Shown piece by piece: positions 8,767-17,572 of a DNA stretch of 64,000 bases. Position 1 is the first letter of the stretch, and every line of letters begins with the position of its first letter. The notes under the pieces were generated by a model, which did no database searches, was not told where the DNA came from, and saw only the letters and a list, made by a program, of their open reading frames with translations. The stretch is taken from contig CBDUBA010000001.1 in assembly GCA_965365275.1 (NCBI GenBank), forward strand, positions 131,838 to 195,837, read 5' to 3'. The position numbers and the translations under genes were made by a program. The DNA is from JAGTVG01 sp965365275. GTDB taxonomy: Bacteria; Bacteroidota; Bacteroidia; Cytophagales; Cyclobacteriaceae.

Positions 8767-10135
8767 ATTTTTTTATTTTTTCGTACAGTGTTGATCGGTT
8801 TATGCCTAATTCTTTTGCTGTTTTACTCATATTCCCATTAAAAGCTTTCAGGGCATTTTCGATAACTTCCTTTTCATTTTCTTCCAAATTGAATGATTTG
8901 GTCTTTTCCACCTTCACTTTAACTGTTGGAGTTAGCATATCGTCAGAAATTTTCAATTGACTGCCATCAGAAAGTATCACAGCTTTCTCAATTAAATGCT
9001 GTAATTCTCGTACGTTTCCAGGCCAGTCATACCTGATTAGCTTGCCTAAACTTGTATCCATTATTTTAATAATATTTTTATTGTATTTGCTTGAATACTT
9101 ATCCAGGTAATACATTGCCAACTCAGGTATATCCTCTTTTCTTTCTCTAAGTGGAGGCAAATGGATCTCTACGGTTTTTATACGGTACAGTAAATCTTCT
9201 CGAAAAGTATTCTCAGATACCATTTCATCGAGGGATCTATTGGTCGCTGAAATTAATCTGAAATCTACCGGCCTCGGTTTACTTTCACCTAAGCGGGTTA
9301 CGGTTTTATTCTGGATAACGGATAGTAATTTCACCTGTAAGGCTTGCGTGAGATTCCCTATCTCATCAAGAAACAGCGTACCCCCATTTGCAAGTTCAAT
9401 CCGCCCAGCTCTGCTTGAGACTGCATCTGTAAAGGCCCCTTTAGCATGTCCGAAAAGTTCACTTTCGAAAAGGTTTTCATTGATAGATCCCAAATCAACG
9501 GATACCAACAATTCATGTTCACGAAGTGAGTTCTTATGTATTTCACGGGCAATTACTTCTTTTCCCGTTCCACTTTCTCCGGTAATCAGGATATTTGCTT
9601 CCGTACGTGCCACTTTACCCACCAGGTCAAAAATCTCATTCATACTGGTAGAATGACCTTTAACTAGGTCATATGTTTCTTTCAGAAGGAAAGATTTCAA
9701 ATGTTGTTGTTGGTTTTTTAGTCGGCTGATCTCTTTATTTGATCTGTTAAGATTATATGCGGATAGTACCGTCGATAAAATTTTATTCTCATCCCATGAT
9801 TTTTGAATGAAATCAGTAACTCCTTCCTTGAGTGATCTTATGGCAAGATCCACATCACCATAGGCCGTTATGAAAATTACACTCACATCCTCATCCATTT
9901 CTCTGATTTTATTCATCCAATAGAAGCCTTCATTACCCGATTGAATTCCTGCCTTGAAATTCATATCCAACAAAATGACATCAAATTTTTCACTATTCAA
10001 ATGTGCCTGAATTCTGTCAGGCATGGCTTCTGTCGTTACATTTTCAAAGTGAGGAGAAAGAAGAATTTTCAAAGCAACCAAAAATTCAGTGTTATCATCA
10101 ATGATGAGAATTTTTCCAGCTTTTTGCTTACTCAT
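8756..10135 (-). CDS. Sigma-54-dependent response regulator (NtrC family)
   Basis: This 459-residue regulator has three domains. The receiver domain carries the phospho-acceptor Asp57 in VILLDMNF. The AAA+ sigma-54 activator domain has Walker A GESGTGKE at 186-193, Walker B GGTLFLDEIG at 251-260 and arginine-finger region FREDLLYRI at ~311-319. A Fis-type helix-turn-helix lies at ~437-455 (MSKTAKELGINRSTLYEKIK). The sigma-54-contacting loop reads GAFTDA (233-238) rather than GAFTGA, a natural variant in this family. It heads the operon RR-kinase-sulfatase-SDR. The 17-bp palindrome at 10191-10207, about 55 nt upstream of this start, and its twin at 12490-12506 are good candidates for its binding sites. 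Confidence 0.93.
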   Translation of the reverse strand: MSKQKAGKILIIDDNTEFLVALKILLSPHFENVTTEAMPDRIQAHLNSEKFDVILLDMNFKAGIQSGNEGFYWMNKIREMDEDVSVIFITAYGDVDLAIRSLKEGVTDFIQKSWDENKILSTVLSAYNLNRSNKEISRLKNQQQHLKSFLLKETYDLVKGHSTSMNEIFDLVGKVARTEANILITGESGTGKEVIAREIHKNSLREHELLVSVDLGSINENLFESELFGHAKGAFTDAVSSRAGRIELANGGTLFLDEIGNLTQALQVKLLSVIQNKTVTRLGESKPRPVDFRLISATNRSLDEMVSENTFREDLLYRIKTVEIHLPPLRERKEDIPELAMYYLDKYSSKYNKNIIKIMDTSLGKLIRYDWPGNVRELQHLIEKAVILSDGSQLKISDDMLTPTVKVKVEKTKSFNLEENEKEVIENALKAFNGNMSKTAKELGINRSTLYEKIKKYEL

Positions 10136-10190
10136 TTGAAAAACTATTATTTAAAAATGCTTTAAGTGTAAAAGTATAAATGTAAACAAT

Positions 10191-10207
10191 TGTTGGAAAA
10201 TCCAACA
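10191..10207. promoter_or_regulatory. 17-bp palindrome, candidate binding site of the NtrC-type regulator (copy 1)
   Basis: The sequence TGTTGGAAAATCCAACA has perfect 7-bp arms (TGTTGGA/TCCAACA) around a 3-nt spacer. It lies in the divergent region between the response regulator gene and the cyclodeaminase-family gene. The same palindrome occurs at 12490-12506 before the permease genes. Dyads of this size suit a Fis-type HTH dimer. Its centre is 61 bp upstream of a TGGCAC element on the plus strand. Assignment to this particular regulator is an inference from proximity. Confidence 0.65.
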
Positions 10208-10259
10208 GTAATACTTATACTTCTTTGGGATCTGGAAAATATCTGATTTATTATCTAAG

Positions 10260-10275
10260 TGGCACTGTCATTCTG
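10260..10275 (+). promoter_or_regulatory. Candidate sigma-54-like promoter before the cyclodeaminase-family gene
   Basis: TGGCAC-N5-TTCTG matches the sigma-54 -24 element (TGGCAC) perfectly, but the -12 element (consensus TTGCA) only poorly. It is 53 nt before the ATG at 10329. It is included because the spacing from the upstream palindrome (61 bp) is nearly the same as for the second palindrome/TGGCA pair (60 bp). Confidence 0.35.
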
Positions 10276-10328
10276 TACTTAATTTTAAAAGCCTTATTTT
10301 TATTAAAGTAAAAAAGAGCAAATTTGAA

Positions 10329-11288
10329 ATGCTGGTGTTGAATTCAAATGATATCTACAAGGCCTGTCATCCTCCGGATATGATCCAAGCTATTGAGAAA
10401 GCTTATGTTCTTCAAAGCAATAGGCAGTATTTAATGCCCGATCGGCTACATTTAAAAGTCCAGGATGGAATACAATTGATCATGCCATCAGCTGCAGAGA
10501 AAATATTCTGCACAAAAGTGGTCACAGTAAATCAAAAAAACGTTTACAGGAATTTGCCGATCATCAATGGATCGGTTCAACTTGTAAGACAAAATGATGG
10601 ACAATTGCTTTCGATAATGAATGGAGGCACATTGACGGCAATAAGAACAGGTGCAGTTGGAGCTGTGGCACTAAAATATCTAGCGAATAAAAATATCAGG
10701 ACTGTTGGATTAGTGGGAGCCGGGGTACAGGGATTCCATGCTCTGTGGTTAATATCCAACATTAAGAAAATTGATCAGTTTTATTTGTTCAATTATCGTA
10801 AAGAACAAAGCGACAAATTTAAAAAAGACATAGAAGATAAAATTCCGGGAGTGAAAATAAAGCTAATCGATGATAAAGAGGAATTACTCAAGAAATGTCA
10901 GGTTGTTGTAACTGCAACCACCTCTCCCACCCCGGTCCTGCCAGAGAAACCGGAACTTCTGGAAGGAAAGCTGTATATCTGTCTGGGTTCATTCAAGCCT
11001 GTCACAGGGGAATTACCCAGAACCATATACTCAATGGTTAATAATATTTATGTGGACGTAGACTATGCCAGAAACGAAAGTGGAGATGTTTCCTGGCCAC
11101 TTGAGAAAAAAGTCCTAAGGAATGAAGACATTATTCAACTAAGCCAGGTAATAGCCGGGAAACATAAAATTATGGATAATACCAGAATTTTTAAGTCAGT
11201 TGGTATGGCTCTATTTGACTTAACTGTGTCCAATGTAATCTATAATGCAGCTATTATGAAAAACATAGGGACAAAAGTATTATTATAG
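10329..11288 (+). CDS. Ornithine cyclodeaminase/mu-crystallin family protein, probable delta-1-pyrroline-2-carboxylate reductase
   Basis: This 319-residue cytoplasmic NAD(P)-binding protein belongs to the ornithine cyclodeaminase/mu-crystallin superfamily. The RTGA motif is at 106-109 and the dinucleotide-binding GAGVQG at 130-135, preceded by TVGLVG; VDVDYAR corresponds to the family's conserved acidic segment. Members of this family include ornithine cyclodeaminase, alanine dehydrogenase and ketimine reductases. The next gene, 52 nt downstream, appears to be trans-3-hydroxy-L-proline dehydratase, whose product is delta-1-pyrroline-2-carboxylate. The best-supported role is therefore reduction of that imine to L-proline, as for LhpI-type reductases. 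The palindrome and a TGGCAC element upstream suggest activation by the divergent NtrC-type regulator. Confidence 0.8.
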   Translation: MLVLNSNDIYKACHPPDMIQAIEKAYVLQSNRQYLMPDRLHLKVQDGIQLIMPSAAEKIFCTKVVTVNQKNVYRNLPIINGSVQLVRQNDGQLLSIMNGGTLTAIRTGAVGAVALKYLANKNIRTVGLVGAGVQGFHALWLISNIKKIDQFYLFNYRKEQSDKFKKDIEDKIPGVKIKLIDDKEELLKKCQVVVTATTSPTPVLPEKPELLEGKLYICLGSFKPVTGELPRTIYSMVNNIYVDVDYARNESGDVSWPLEKKVLRNEDIIQLSQVIAGKHKIMDNTRIFKSVGMALFDLTVSNVIYNAAIMKNIGTKVLL

Positions 11289-11340
11289 ATGTCCATTTTT
11301 TAAAATTCGTAATTATAAAATCTGAAATTGATATTTTAAA

Positions 11341-12393
11341 ATGACTTCCGGATACTTATTTGAAAATTTTAACTGGGATATTCCGGGAAGCTGGCAGGTT
11401 ATCAGTTCCATGGATCTTCATACAGGAGGAGAACCATTAAGAGTACTGACCCATGGTTTACCGGAAATCAAGGGGAGTACCATTCTTGAGAAAATAAGAT
11501 ATTTTAGAAATAATTTAGATTACATCAGAACCGGGACCATGTTCGAGCCACGGGGACATGCAGATATGTACGGTGCTATTATTACGGAGCCAGTTACTGA
11601 TAACGCTGATTTTGGCACTTTTTTTATCCATAACGAAGGATATAGCACGATGTGCGGACATGCTATAATAGCTCTGGTAAAACTGGTTTTGGATACACAT
11701 GTAATTGAAAAGGATGGAAAGAATCCTGAAATTATCATTGATGCTCCCCCTGGGCAGATAAAAGCAAAAGCAAAAATAAAAAATGGAATTGTTGAAAAAG
11801 TGTCTTTTACTAATGTTCCCTCATTTGTATTATACCAAAATGAAGTGGTTGAAATAGATGGAATAGGAAAAGTTAAATTTGACATTTCATTCGGAGGAGC
11901 GTTTTATGCGCTTTGCGAAGCCAGCCAGTTTGATCTCAAATTGGTATCCTCAGAATATGATCAATTAATTAGAACAGGTCGAATAATAAAACAAACAATA
12001 GCTGATAAGTATCATATAAAACACCCATTTGAAGAGGACTTAAGCTTTTTATACGGGACGATCTTTACGGGTCCACCAATTCATGATCCAGAAATCCATA
12101 GCCGTAATGTATGCATATTTGCAAATGGAGAGGTTGACAGATCATCAACCGGCTCAGGCGTAAGCGCGCGGGCTGCACAATTATATTTGAAAAAGGATCT
12201 TAAGGTCCAGGAATCAGTTAGAATTGAGAGTATTCTGGGTACTACCATGGATGTCAAGATTTTGAATTTGACAACCTATGGCCCATATGACGCTGTTGTT
12301 CCGGAAGTAAGTGGCACAGCACATATCACTGGGAAGCATACATTTTGTTTCGATCCCAACGATCCGCTCAAAAAAGGATTTATTTTCAGATAA
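11341..12393 (+). CDS. Proline racemase family protein, probable trans-3-hydroxy-L-proline dehydratase
   Basis: This 350-residue protein has the proline racemase fold. The first catalytic position is Cys105 in STMCGHAIIAL. The second, which is Cys in proline racemase and 4-hydroxyproline epimerase, is Thr270 here (DRSSTGSGVSAR). A Cys/Thr pair is the signature of trans-3-hydroxy-L-proline dehydratase (compare Cys104/Thr273 in the human enzyme), which eliminates water to give delta-1-pyrroline-2-carboxylate. SMDLHTGGEPLRV near the N-terminus is the conserved substrate loop. The upstream cyclodeaminase-family gene would supply the reductase. Such hydroxyproline comes mainly from collagen-like protein, which suggests scavenging of it. 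Racemase or epimerase activity is unlikely without the second cysteine. Confidence 0.87.
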   Translation: MTSGYLFENFNWDIPGSWQVISSMDLHTGGEPLRVLTHGLPEIKGSTILEKIRYFRNNLDYIRTGTMFEPRGHADMYGAIITEPVTDNADFGTFFIHNEGYSTMCGHAIIALVKLVLDTHVIEKDGKNPEIIIDAPPGQIKAKAKIKNGIVEKVSFTNVPSFVLYQNEVVEIDGIGKVKFDISFGGAFYALCEASQFDLKLVSSEYDQLIRTGRIIKQTIADKYHIKHPFEEDLSFLYGTIFTGPPIHDPEIHSRNVCIFANGEVDRSSTGSGVSARAAQLYLKKDLKVQESVRIESILGTTMDVKILNLTTYGPYDAVVPEVSGTAHITGKHTFCFDPNDPLKKGFIFR

Positions 12394-12489
12394 TATTGAA
12401 TTGAATTGACTTATGATCAGTTAAAGATTGAATGAGTTTTTTCATCTTTTTATCTGTGTTGGTTAATTCAGTTATGTATCGTACACATT

Positions 12490-12506
12490 TGTTGGAAATT
12501 CCAACA
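12490..12506. promoter_or_regulatory. 17-bp palindrome, candidate binding site of the NtrC-type regulator (copy 2)
   Basis: TGTTGGAAATTCCAACA differs from copy 1 at one central base and has perfect 8-bp arms around one base. It sits 99 nt before the first FtsX-type permease gene. Its centre is 60 bp upstream of a TGGCAT element, nearly the same distance as at copy 1. Recurrence of a 17-bp palindrome twice in about 2.3 kb, in intergenic DNA each time, is unlikely to be chance. Confidence 0.7.
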
Positions 12507-12557
12507 CACTTTAATATACTATTGAAGTATGTTTCTGATAATCAATAACTTATTATT

Positions 12558-12573
12558 TGGCATATCAATTGAA
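12558..12573 (+). promoter_or_regulatory. Candidate sigma-54 promoter before the permease trio
   Basis: TGGCAT-N5-TTGAA resembles the sigma-54 consensus TGGCAC-N5-TTGCA, with one mismatch in the -24 element and one in the -12 element and the correct GG-to-G spacing. It is 31 nt before the ATG at 12605, which leaves room for a short leader. The upstream palindrome would act as a proximal activator site. Confidence 0.45.
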
Positions 12574-12604
12574 TGGTTATAACAAGAATAGGATTTTTTA
12601 ATTT

Positions 12605-14962
12605 ATGTTACTATATAACCTCAAAATTGCGCTTAGAAATTTAGTAAGACATAAAGGATTCAGTACCATAAATATTCTTGGATTATGTCTGGGAATGACA
12701 TGTTCCTTAGTCATGCTTCTAATGGTTTATGATGTATACAAGACTGATACATTTCATGAGAACTATGACAATATTTTTATATTTCAGCAAGATGTTGTAC
12801 TTGAAAGTGGTACTTATCAAACAGACCGCTGTGGTGCATCAATTGGTCCTTTTTTAAAAGAAAGCTATCCTCACATCAAAGAGTATGTTAGACTTGGGTA
12901 TGCTAGAAATTTACTTCTGGCTCATTTTAAAGACAGTAGTGATACACGGCCGATCTCCCTGATTGAAGACCAGGGAATTGCAGTCGATTCCACTTTTACA
13001 AAGTTATTCTCCTTCCCGATGTTACAGGGTAATCCGGAATATGCCTATAAAGGAAATCACTTCATCATTTTATCTGAATCATTATCAAAAAAAATATTTA
13101 AAGAAGAAAATCCAATTGGAAAGAGGATTGTACTTAATGAAGAGTTTCATCTGGAAGTAACAGGTATTATTGAGGATGTGCCGAAGAATTCCAGCATAGA
13201 GTTCACCTATATTGTTCCCTTTAGGATAATGAGTTCGTTTGGGTATTCTCTGGATGGTTTTGGTGGAACAAATTTCTTCACATATTTTTTATTGGATAGT
13301 CAGGATAGCAAAGAACAGATAAACCTTTCAGTCAATGAATTGCTTGATCGACAAGATTATGACGAGCAATTGGAATTGAACAGGTATTTAAGCCACATAA
13401 AAGAAGCGTTTTTATTTGGTGAATCTATGAATTATATTGGATTATATATTTTGTTCAGTATTGGCATCGGGATCTTAATTGTAGCCTGCATAAATTATAT
13501 TAACTTATCCACTGCCAAATCTTTCGAAAGAGCCAAAGAAATAGGTGTTAGAAAAACAGGGGGAGCCAGCCGAAACCAACTTATCACTCAATTCATGGTG
13601 GAGAGTTTCATGATAGCGCTTGTTGCCATTCATTTATCTATATTACTAATTGAATTGATATTACCTGTAATCAACCGTTCTTTTGATTCAGATATCAGTT
13701 TAAATTTTTCTGATCCTATTCTCTGGCTTTTACTTACAGTTATCCTATCCTGCACCGGGATCTTGTCCGGTTTATATCCTGCTTTCATTTTGTCAAGAAT
13801 AAAGCCGGTGATTATAATGAAAGACATGCATTTTTCAGGACATAAGGGCAGCAGATCCAGGAAAATTCTGGTGGTAATGCAGTTTGCAATTACATTGTTC
13901 TTTATAGTTAGCACATTGGTTTTGTATAAGCAATTCATGTATCTGCACAAAGCTGACTTTGGTATATCCAGAGAAAATATTATTTATATTCCCACACGGG
14001 GTATGATATGGAAGAATTATGATGAAATCAAACAGGACTTATTAAATGAAAGCAGCGTCTTGCAAGTATCAACGGGATCTGCAATTCCTACCAATGTCGA
14101 AATGGGAGATATAAACTGGGGCAAAACGGATGAAGAACACAACATCATTGCCCGGATCATGTGGGTAGGAGATGACATGGATCATGTTCTCGACCTGGAC
14201 CTTGTGCATGGCCGTTTTTATTCAAAAGAAACACCTGCTGAAAATGATGAAGGAATAATTGTCAATGAAGAAATAATAAGAATATTAGGTTATGAAGATA
14301 ATCCAATTGGTCAGAAGTTCAGACTCTGGAATGTGGATAAAAGAATAATTGGTGTTGTTAAAGATTATAATTTCATACCTATTGATATAGGAGGTAATGC
14401 ATTGATATTACCCTATGAAAGGGTCCATGATTTCGTGTTTATAAAAGTCATACCTGATTTCAAATCTGACCAATTAGTCAGATTAAAAAATATCTTCGAG
14501 AAACATAATCCCGATTACCCCTTCATATATTCATTTCTTGAGGAATATGAATATCCATTTTTCAAGTCAGTAGAACCCCTACTTCAAATTTTACTTTACC
14601 TGTGTGGTTTCGGGATACTGATCTCATGCATGGGATTATTTGGATTAGCCATGTATACAACCCAGAGAAAAACCAAAGAAATTGGAATAAGGAAGGCTTT
14701 CGGAGCAAGTGTCTTTACCATAATATTTCTATTGACAAAGCAATATATCAGATTAGTATTCTGGGCGTGTTTAATTTCTCTTCCATTAGCAGTTTTACTA
14801 ATGAAGGGCGTCTTGAATTTCTTTACAGTCAAAACAGGTATAAGTACTTTATTCCTGATTTTAATTGTGGGTACCATGATATCCATTTCAATACTAACAA
14901 TACTTTATCATTCTGTAGTAGCAGCCAGAAAAAATCCAATAAACAGTTTGCGTTATGAATAA
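12605..14962 (+). CDS. ABC transporter permease, FtsX/MacB type (first of three)
   Basis: This 785-residue inner-membrane protein has the duplicated FtsX layout common in Bacteroidota. An N-terminal helix (~20-42) follows the amphipathic NLKIALRNLVRHKGFSTIN start. Next are a MacB-type periplasmic core domain, a three-helix FtsX unit with the coupling sequence EIGVRKTGGASRNQL, a second periplasmic domain and a final FtsX unit with EIGIRKAFGASVFTI. MacB-like permeases work as mechanotransmitters with a separate LolD/MacB-type ATPase. None is encoded within this cluster, so the ATPase must come from elsewhere. The gene begins a three-permease run and is preceded by the palindrome and a sigma-54-like element. 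Likely roles are export of lipoproteins, peptides or toxic compounds; the substrate is unknown. Confidence 0.9.
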   Translation: MLLYNLKIALRNLVRHKGFSTINILGLCLGMTCSLVMLLMVYDVYKTDTFHENYDNIFIFQQDVVLESGTYQTDRCGASIGPFLKESYPHIKEYVRLGYARNLLLAHFKDSSDTRPISLIEDQGIAVDSTFTKLFSFPMLQGNPEYAYKGNHFIILSESLSKKIFKEENPIGKRIVLNEEFHLEVTGIIEDVPKNSSIEFTYIVPFRIMSSFGYSLDGFGGTNFFTYFLLDSQDSKEQINLSVNELLDRQDYDEQLELNRYLSHIKEAFLFGESMNYIGLYILFSIGIGILIVACINYINLSTAKSFERAKEIGVRKTGGASRNQLITQFMVESFMIALVAIHLSILLIELILPVINRSFDSDISLNFSDPILWLLLTVILSCTGILSGLYPAFILSRIKPVIIMKDMHFSGHKGSRSRKILVVMQFAITLFFIVSTLVLYKQFMYLHKADFGISRENIIYIPTRGMIWKNYDEIKQDLLNESSVLQVSTGSAIPTNVEMGDINWGKTDEEHNIIARIMWVGDDMDHVLDLDLVHGRFYSKETPAENDEGIIVNEEIIRILGYEDNPIGQKFRLWNVDKRIIGVVKDYNFIPIDIGGNALILPYERVHDFVFIKVIPDFKSDQLVRLKNIFEKHNPDYPFIYSFLEEYEYPFFKSVEPLLQILLYLCGFGILISCMGLFGLAMYTTQRKTKEIGIRKAFGASVFTIIFLLTKQYIRLVFWACLISLPLAVLLMKGVLNFFTVKTGISTLFLILIVGTMISISILTILYHSVVAARKNPINSLRYE

Positions 14963-15052
14963 AAAATCAGGTTTCTGTTATTAGCAAATTCTACAAAAGT
15001 ATGAGTAATTTAATTCCAGGTACCATGGTCGGACTTTTAGACTTTTTGGAGG

Positions 15053-17446
15053 ATGTTGAGTTATCTTTTTAAAATATTCCTTAGAAATTTTCAAAGACAG
15101 AAAGCCTATACCATCATAAATGTATTCGGTCTGTCTTTAGGTTTTGCTGTCGTACTTGTTATAGGGTTCTGGATCCGCTTTCATTTGAATTTTAATCAGA
15201 AAATTGAAAATGCTGAGAATATTTACCGCATTGTTCAAAGAATTAATGACGGCAATGAAAGTGAATTAATTTCGCTCACGCCCGGACCTTTAGCTGAGAC
15301 CTTATCTGACAATTATCCTGAAATTATACATGCGACAAAAGTCCATTATGGTCCAGATCTTGTGATGCAAACAGAGGAAGAAGCTTTTGTTGAAGAAAAG
15401 GTTCTTTATGTTGATAGCAGTTTTTATCAAATATTTAATCTCCCATATCTATATGGACAAGATCCTCAAGATTTTGAAAACAGTATCATAATGACCGAAT
15501 CTATTGCCAGGAAATATTTTGGATCGAGTGAAACTGTCGGAAATACTATAAATACTGCTGGTGGTGATAATTTCACGGTCAGAGGAGTGATAGAAAACTT
15601 GCCTGATAATATTCACTTTGATTTTAATATTGTACTTCCAATTTCGTTTGCCATCTCCCGAGGTGCCGAGGTGTTTCCTGAAGAATGGTACAGGTTTGCT
15701 GAAGTAGAAACTTACATAGAAACATTACCCAATACAAATATTCATTCCCTTAATTCAAAGATCCGATATCTGAAGGCCGAGTTTTCGGAATATAAAGATG
15801 ATGAAATCATAATACAACCTATCCGAAATATTCATCTTGATCATGGCATACGGTATAATGTAGCTCATACTATTCCATCATCAACATTGGTGACATATGC
15901 TATAATCGCTATACTTCTGCTTAGTATAGCATGTCTTAATTATATTATACTTACGGTAGGCCTCTCCGTGAGGAGGATCAAGTCAGCGGGTATACAAATT
16001 ATCCACGGTGCTTCAAGATATCAAGTCATACTGGGAGTGATATTTGAATCAATTCTTCTTACTCTCCTGGCACTTGCGATCAGTTTTATCCTGATTGAAG
16101 TGTTTTCTCCTGTTATTTCTCTTTTAATGGATTTTAATATATCTCTTGAGGATGAATTTTCAGGAAATCTTTTTATTACTTGTTTATCTGCTGCGCTAAT
16201 AATTGGAATTCTAAATGGCATATATCCAGCCATTCTACTTTCTGATATTAATCCTTCAATAATTTTCAAAAGTCAATCCTCAAATAGAGTTTCTAAACTG
16301 AAGGTACTCAGATCACTCATAGTTATTCAATTCTCTATTGGCTTAATTTTGTTGATTTATTCCGGGGTTATAGGCAATCAACTCAAATATATGATTTTAA
16401 AGGACCCGGGATTTGACAGGCATAATCTTATTTCTATTACAATATATGATGAATCAAAAAAAAGACTCTTTAATAATTATGATCAAATAACTGATGCCTT
16501 AAGCAAGATAAACGGGATCAGTAATGTCAGCATTTCGTGCAGTTCCCCATCTCAGGTTAATACATCTGCGGGATTAGCCAGATGGGAGGGACAAAAAGCA
16601 GATCAGAATGTTTATGTTCAATGGAACTCAATCTTTTTTAATTATTTTGAGACTATTGGTGTTCCAGTTTTGTACGGCAGGGATTTCAGTGATTATAATG
16701 AAAATGATATTACCCTGAATGGTCAGTCAAAGTATATACTTAATGAATCAGCCTTAGAATCCATGGGATTAACTGCAAACGATGCCATTGGTAGAAATTT
16801 CACGTTATATGAAAAGACCGGACCCATTATTGGCGTAGTTAAGGATTTTCATTTTAAGGCCTTGAATGAAACCATAAATCCAATGGCCTTCAGCATAATA
16901 CCCTATGCATTTAGAGAATTCCTGATCAGAAGTGAGTCTGGTTTTTCACCTGAACTTATTCAAGAGGTGAAAAACATATGGAAAGAATATCTGCCAGATG
17001 ATCCTTTTAATTTTGTTTCTGTTAGTACTACATATCAAAACGTATATCAATCTGAAAAAAATTTATTAAGCTATAATCGTCTTTTAGCCACATTAATTAT
17101 TTTAGTTTCTTCTCTGGGCTTCTCAGGATTAGCATTTCTTGTTTTGGATCAAAAAACAAAAGAACTTGGAATCCGAAAAATTCATGGAGCCAGTGTATTC
17201 AATGTAGTTCATCATCTGCTTTCCATATTCACAAAATGGATTTTGGCAGCTGTTATTATCTCTATCCCTGTGGCTTATGCTTTATCTATCAAGTGGCTCG
17301 AAAATTATGCCTATAAAACAACAATGGGGTATAAAATATTTTTATTTCCGATTCTTATAATCTTTCTCATTTCATTCACTGGGATTATATACCGGGTTAT
17401 TCAAAGCTCAATGAAAAACCCAGTAGATTCGATAAAGTATGAATAA
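15053..17446 (+). CDS. ABC transporter permease, FtsX/MacB type (second of three)
   Basis: This 797-residue paralogue of the preceding permease has the same order: N-terminal helix (INVFGLSLGFAVVLVIGFW), MacB-like periplasmic domain, FtsX unit with the coupling motif GIQIIHGASRYQV, second periplasmic domain, and C-terminal FtsX unit with ELGIRKIHGASVFNV. It starts 90 nt after the previous stop. A GGAGG purine run touches the ATG, which is too close to act as an ordinary ribosome binding site. No ATPase gene is adjacent. The first coupling sequence departs from the usual EIGVRK pattern (here RIKSAGIQ), so that half may be less active in ATPase contact. Confidence 0.9.
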   Translation: MLSYLFKIFLRNFQRQKAYTIINVFGLSLGFAVVLVIGFWIRFHLNFNQKIENAENIYRIVQRINDGNESELISLTPGPLAETLSDNYPEIIHATKVHYGPDLVMQTEEEAFVEEKVLYVDSSFYQIFNLPYLYGQDPQDFENSIIMTESIARKYFGSSETVGNTINTAGGDNFTVRGVIENLPDNIHFDFNIVLPISFAISRGAEVFPEEWYRFAEVETYIETLPNTNIHSLNSKIRYLKAEFSEYKDDEIIIQPIRNIHLDHGIRYNVAHTIPSSTLVTYAIIAILLLSIACLNYIILTVGLSVRRIKSAGIQIIHGASRYQVILGVIFESILLTLLALAISFILIEVFSPVISLLMDFNISLEDEFSGNLFITCLSAALIIGILNGIYPAILLSDINPSIIFKSQSSNRVSKLKVLRSLIVIQFSIGLILLIYSGVIGNQLKYMILKDPGFDRHNLISITIYDESKKRLFNNYDQITDALSKINGISNVSISCSSPSQVNTSAGLARWEGQKADQNVYVQWNSIFFNYFETIGVPVLYGRDFSDYNENDITLNGQSKYILNESALESMGLTANDAIGRNFTLYEKTGPIIGVVKDFHFKALNETINPMAFSIIPYAFREFLIRSESGFSPELIQEVKNIWKEYLPDDPFNFVSVSTTYQNVYQSEKNLLSYNRLLATLIILVSSLGFSGLAFLVLDQKTKELGIRKIHGASVFNVVHHLLSIFTKWILAAVIISIPVAYALSIKWLENYAYKTTMGYKIFLFPILIIFLISFTGIIYRVIQSSMKNPVDSIKYE

Positions 17447-17572
17447 GCCAATATTTTTTATTGTAATTTTATACCTAGATCTTTAACATTCTTAACAATT
17501 ATTAAGAAAAAATTTTTCATCCGTCCTTTCAAATGATGGATATTTACAAATATCTATTAGTAAAGCCCGGAC

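Noticed and set aside
9240..9656. 138-codon open frame on the plus strand
   Set aside because: It is antisense to the AAA+ domain of the response regulator, whose motifs are intact.
11520..11885. 121-codon open frame on the minus strand
   Set aside because: It lies wholly antisense to the proline-racemase-family gene, which has conserved catalytic residues.
14602..14958. 118-codon open frame on the plus strand in a second frame
   Set aside because: It overlaps the end of the first FtsX permease and only reflects its hydrophobic codons.
17489..17508. AT-rich hairpin between the second and third permease genes
   Set aside because: The stem is 7 pairs, all but one A-T, and no T-run follows; it was only mentioned as possible attenuation, not called a terminator.
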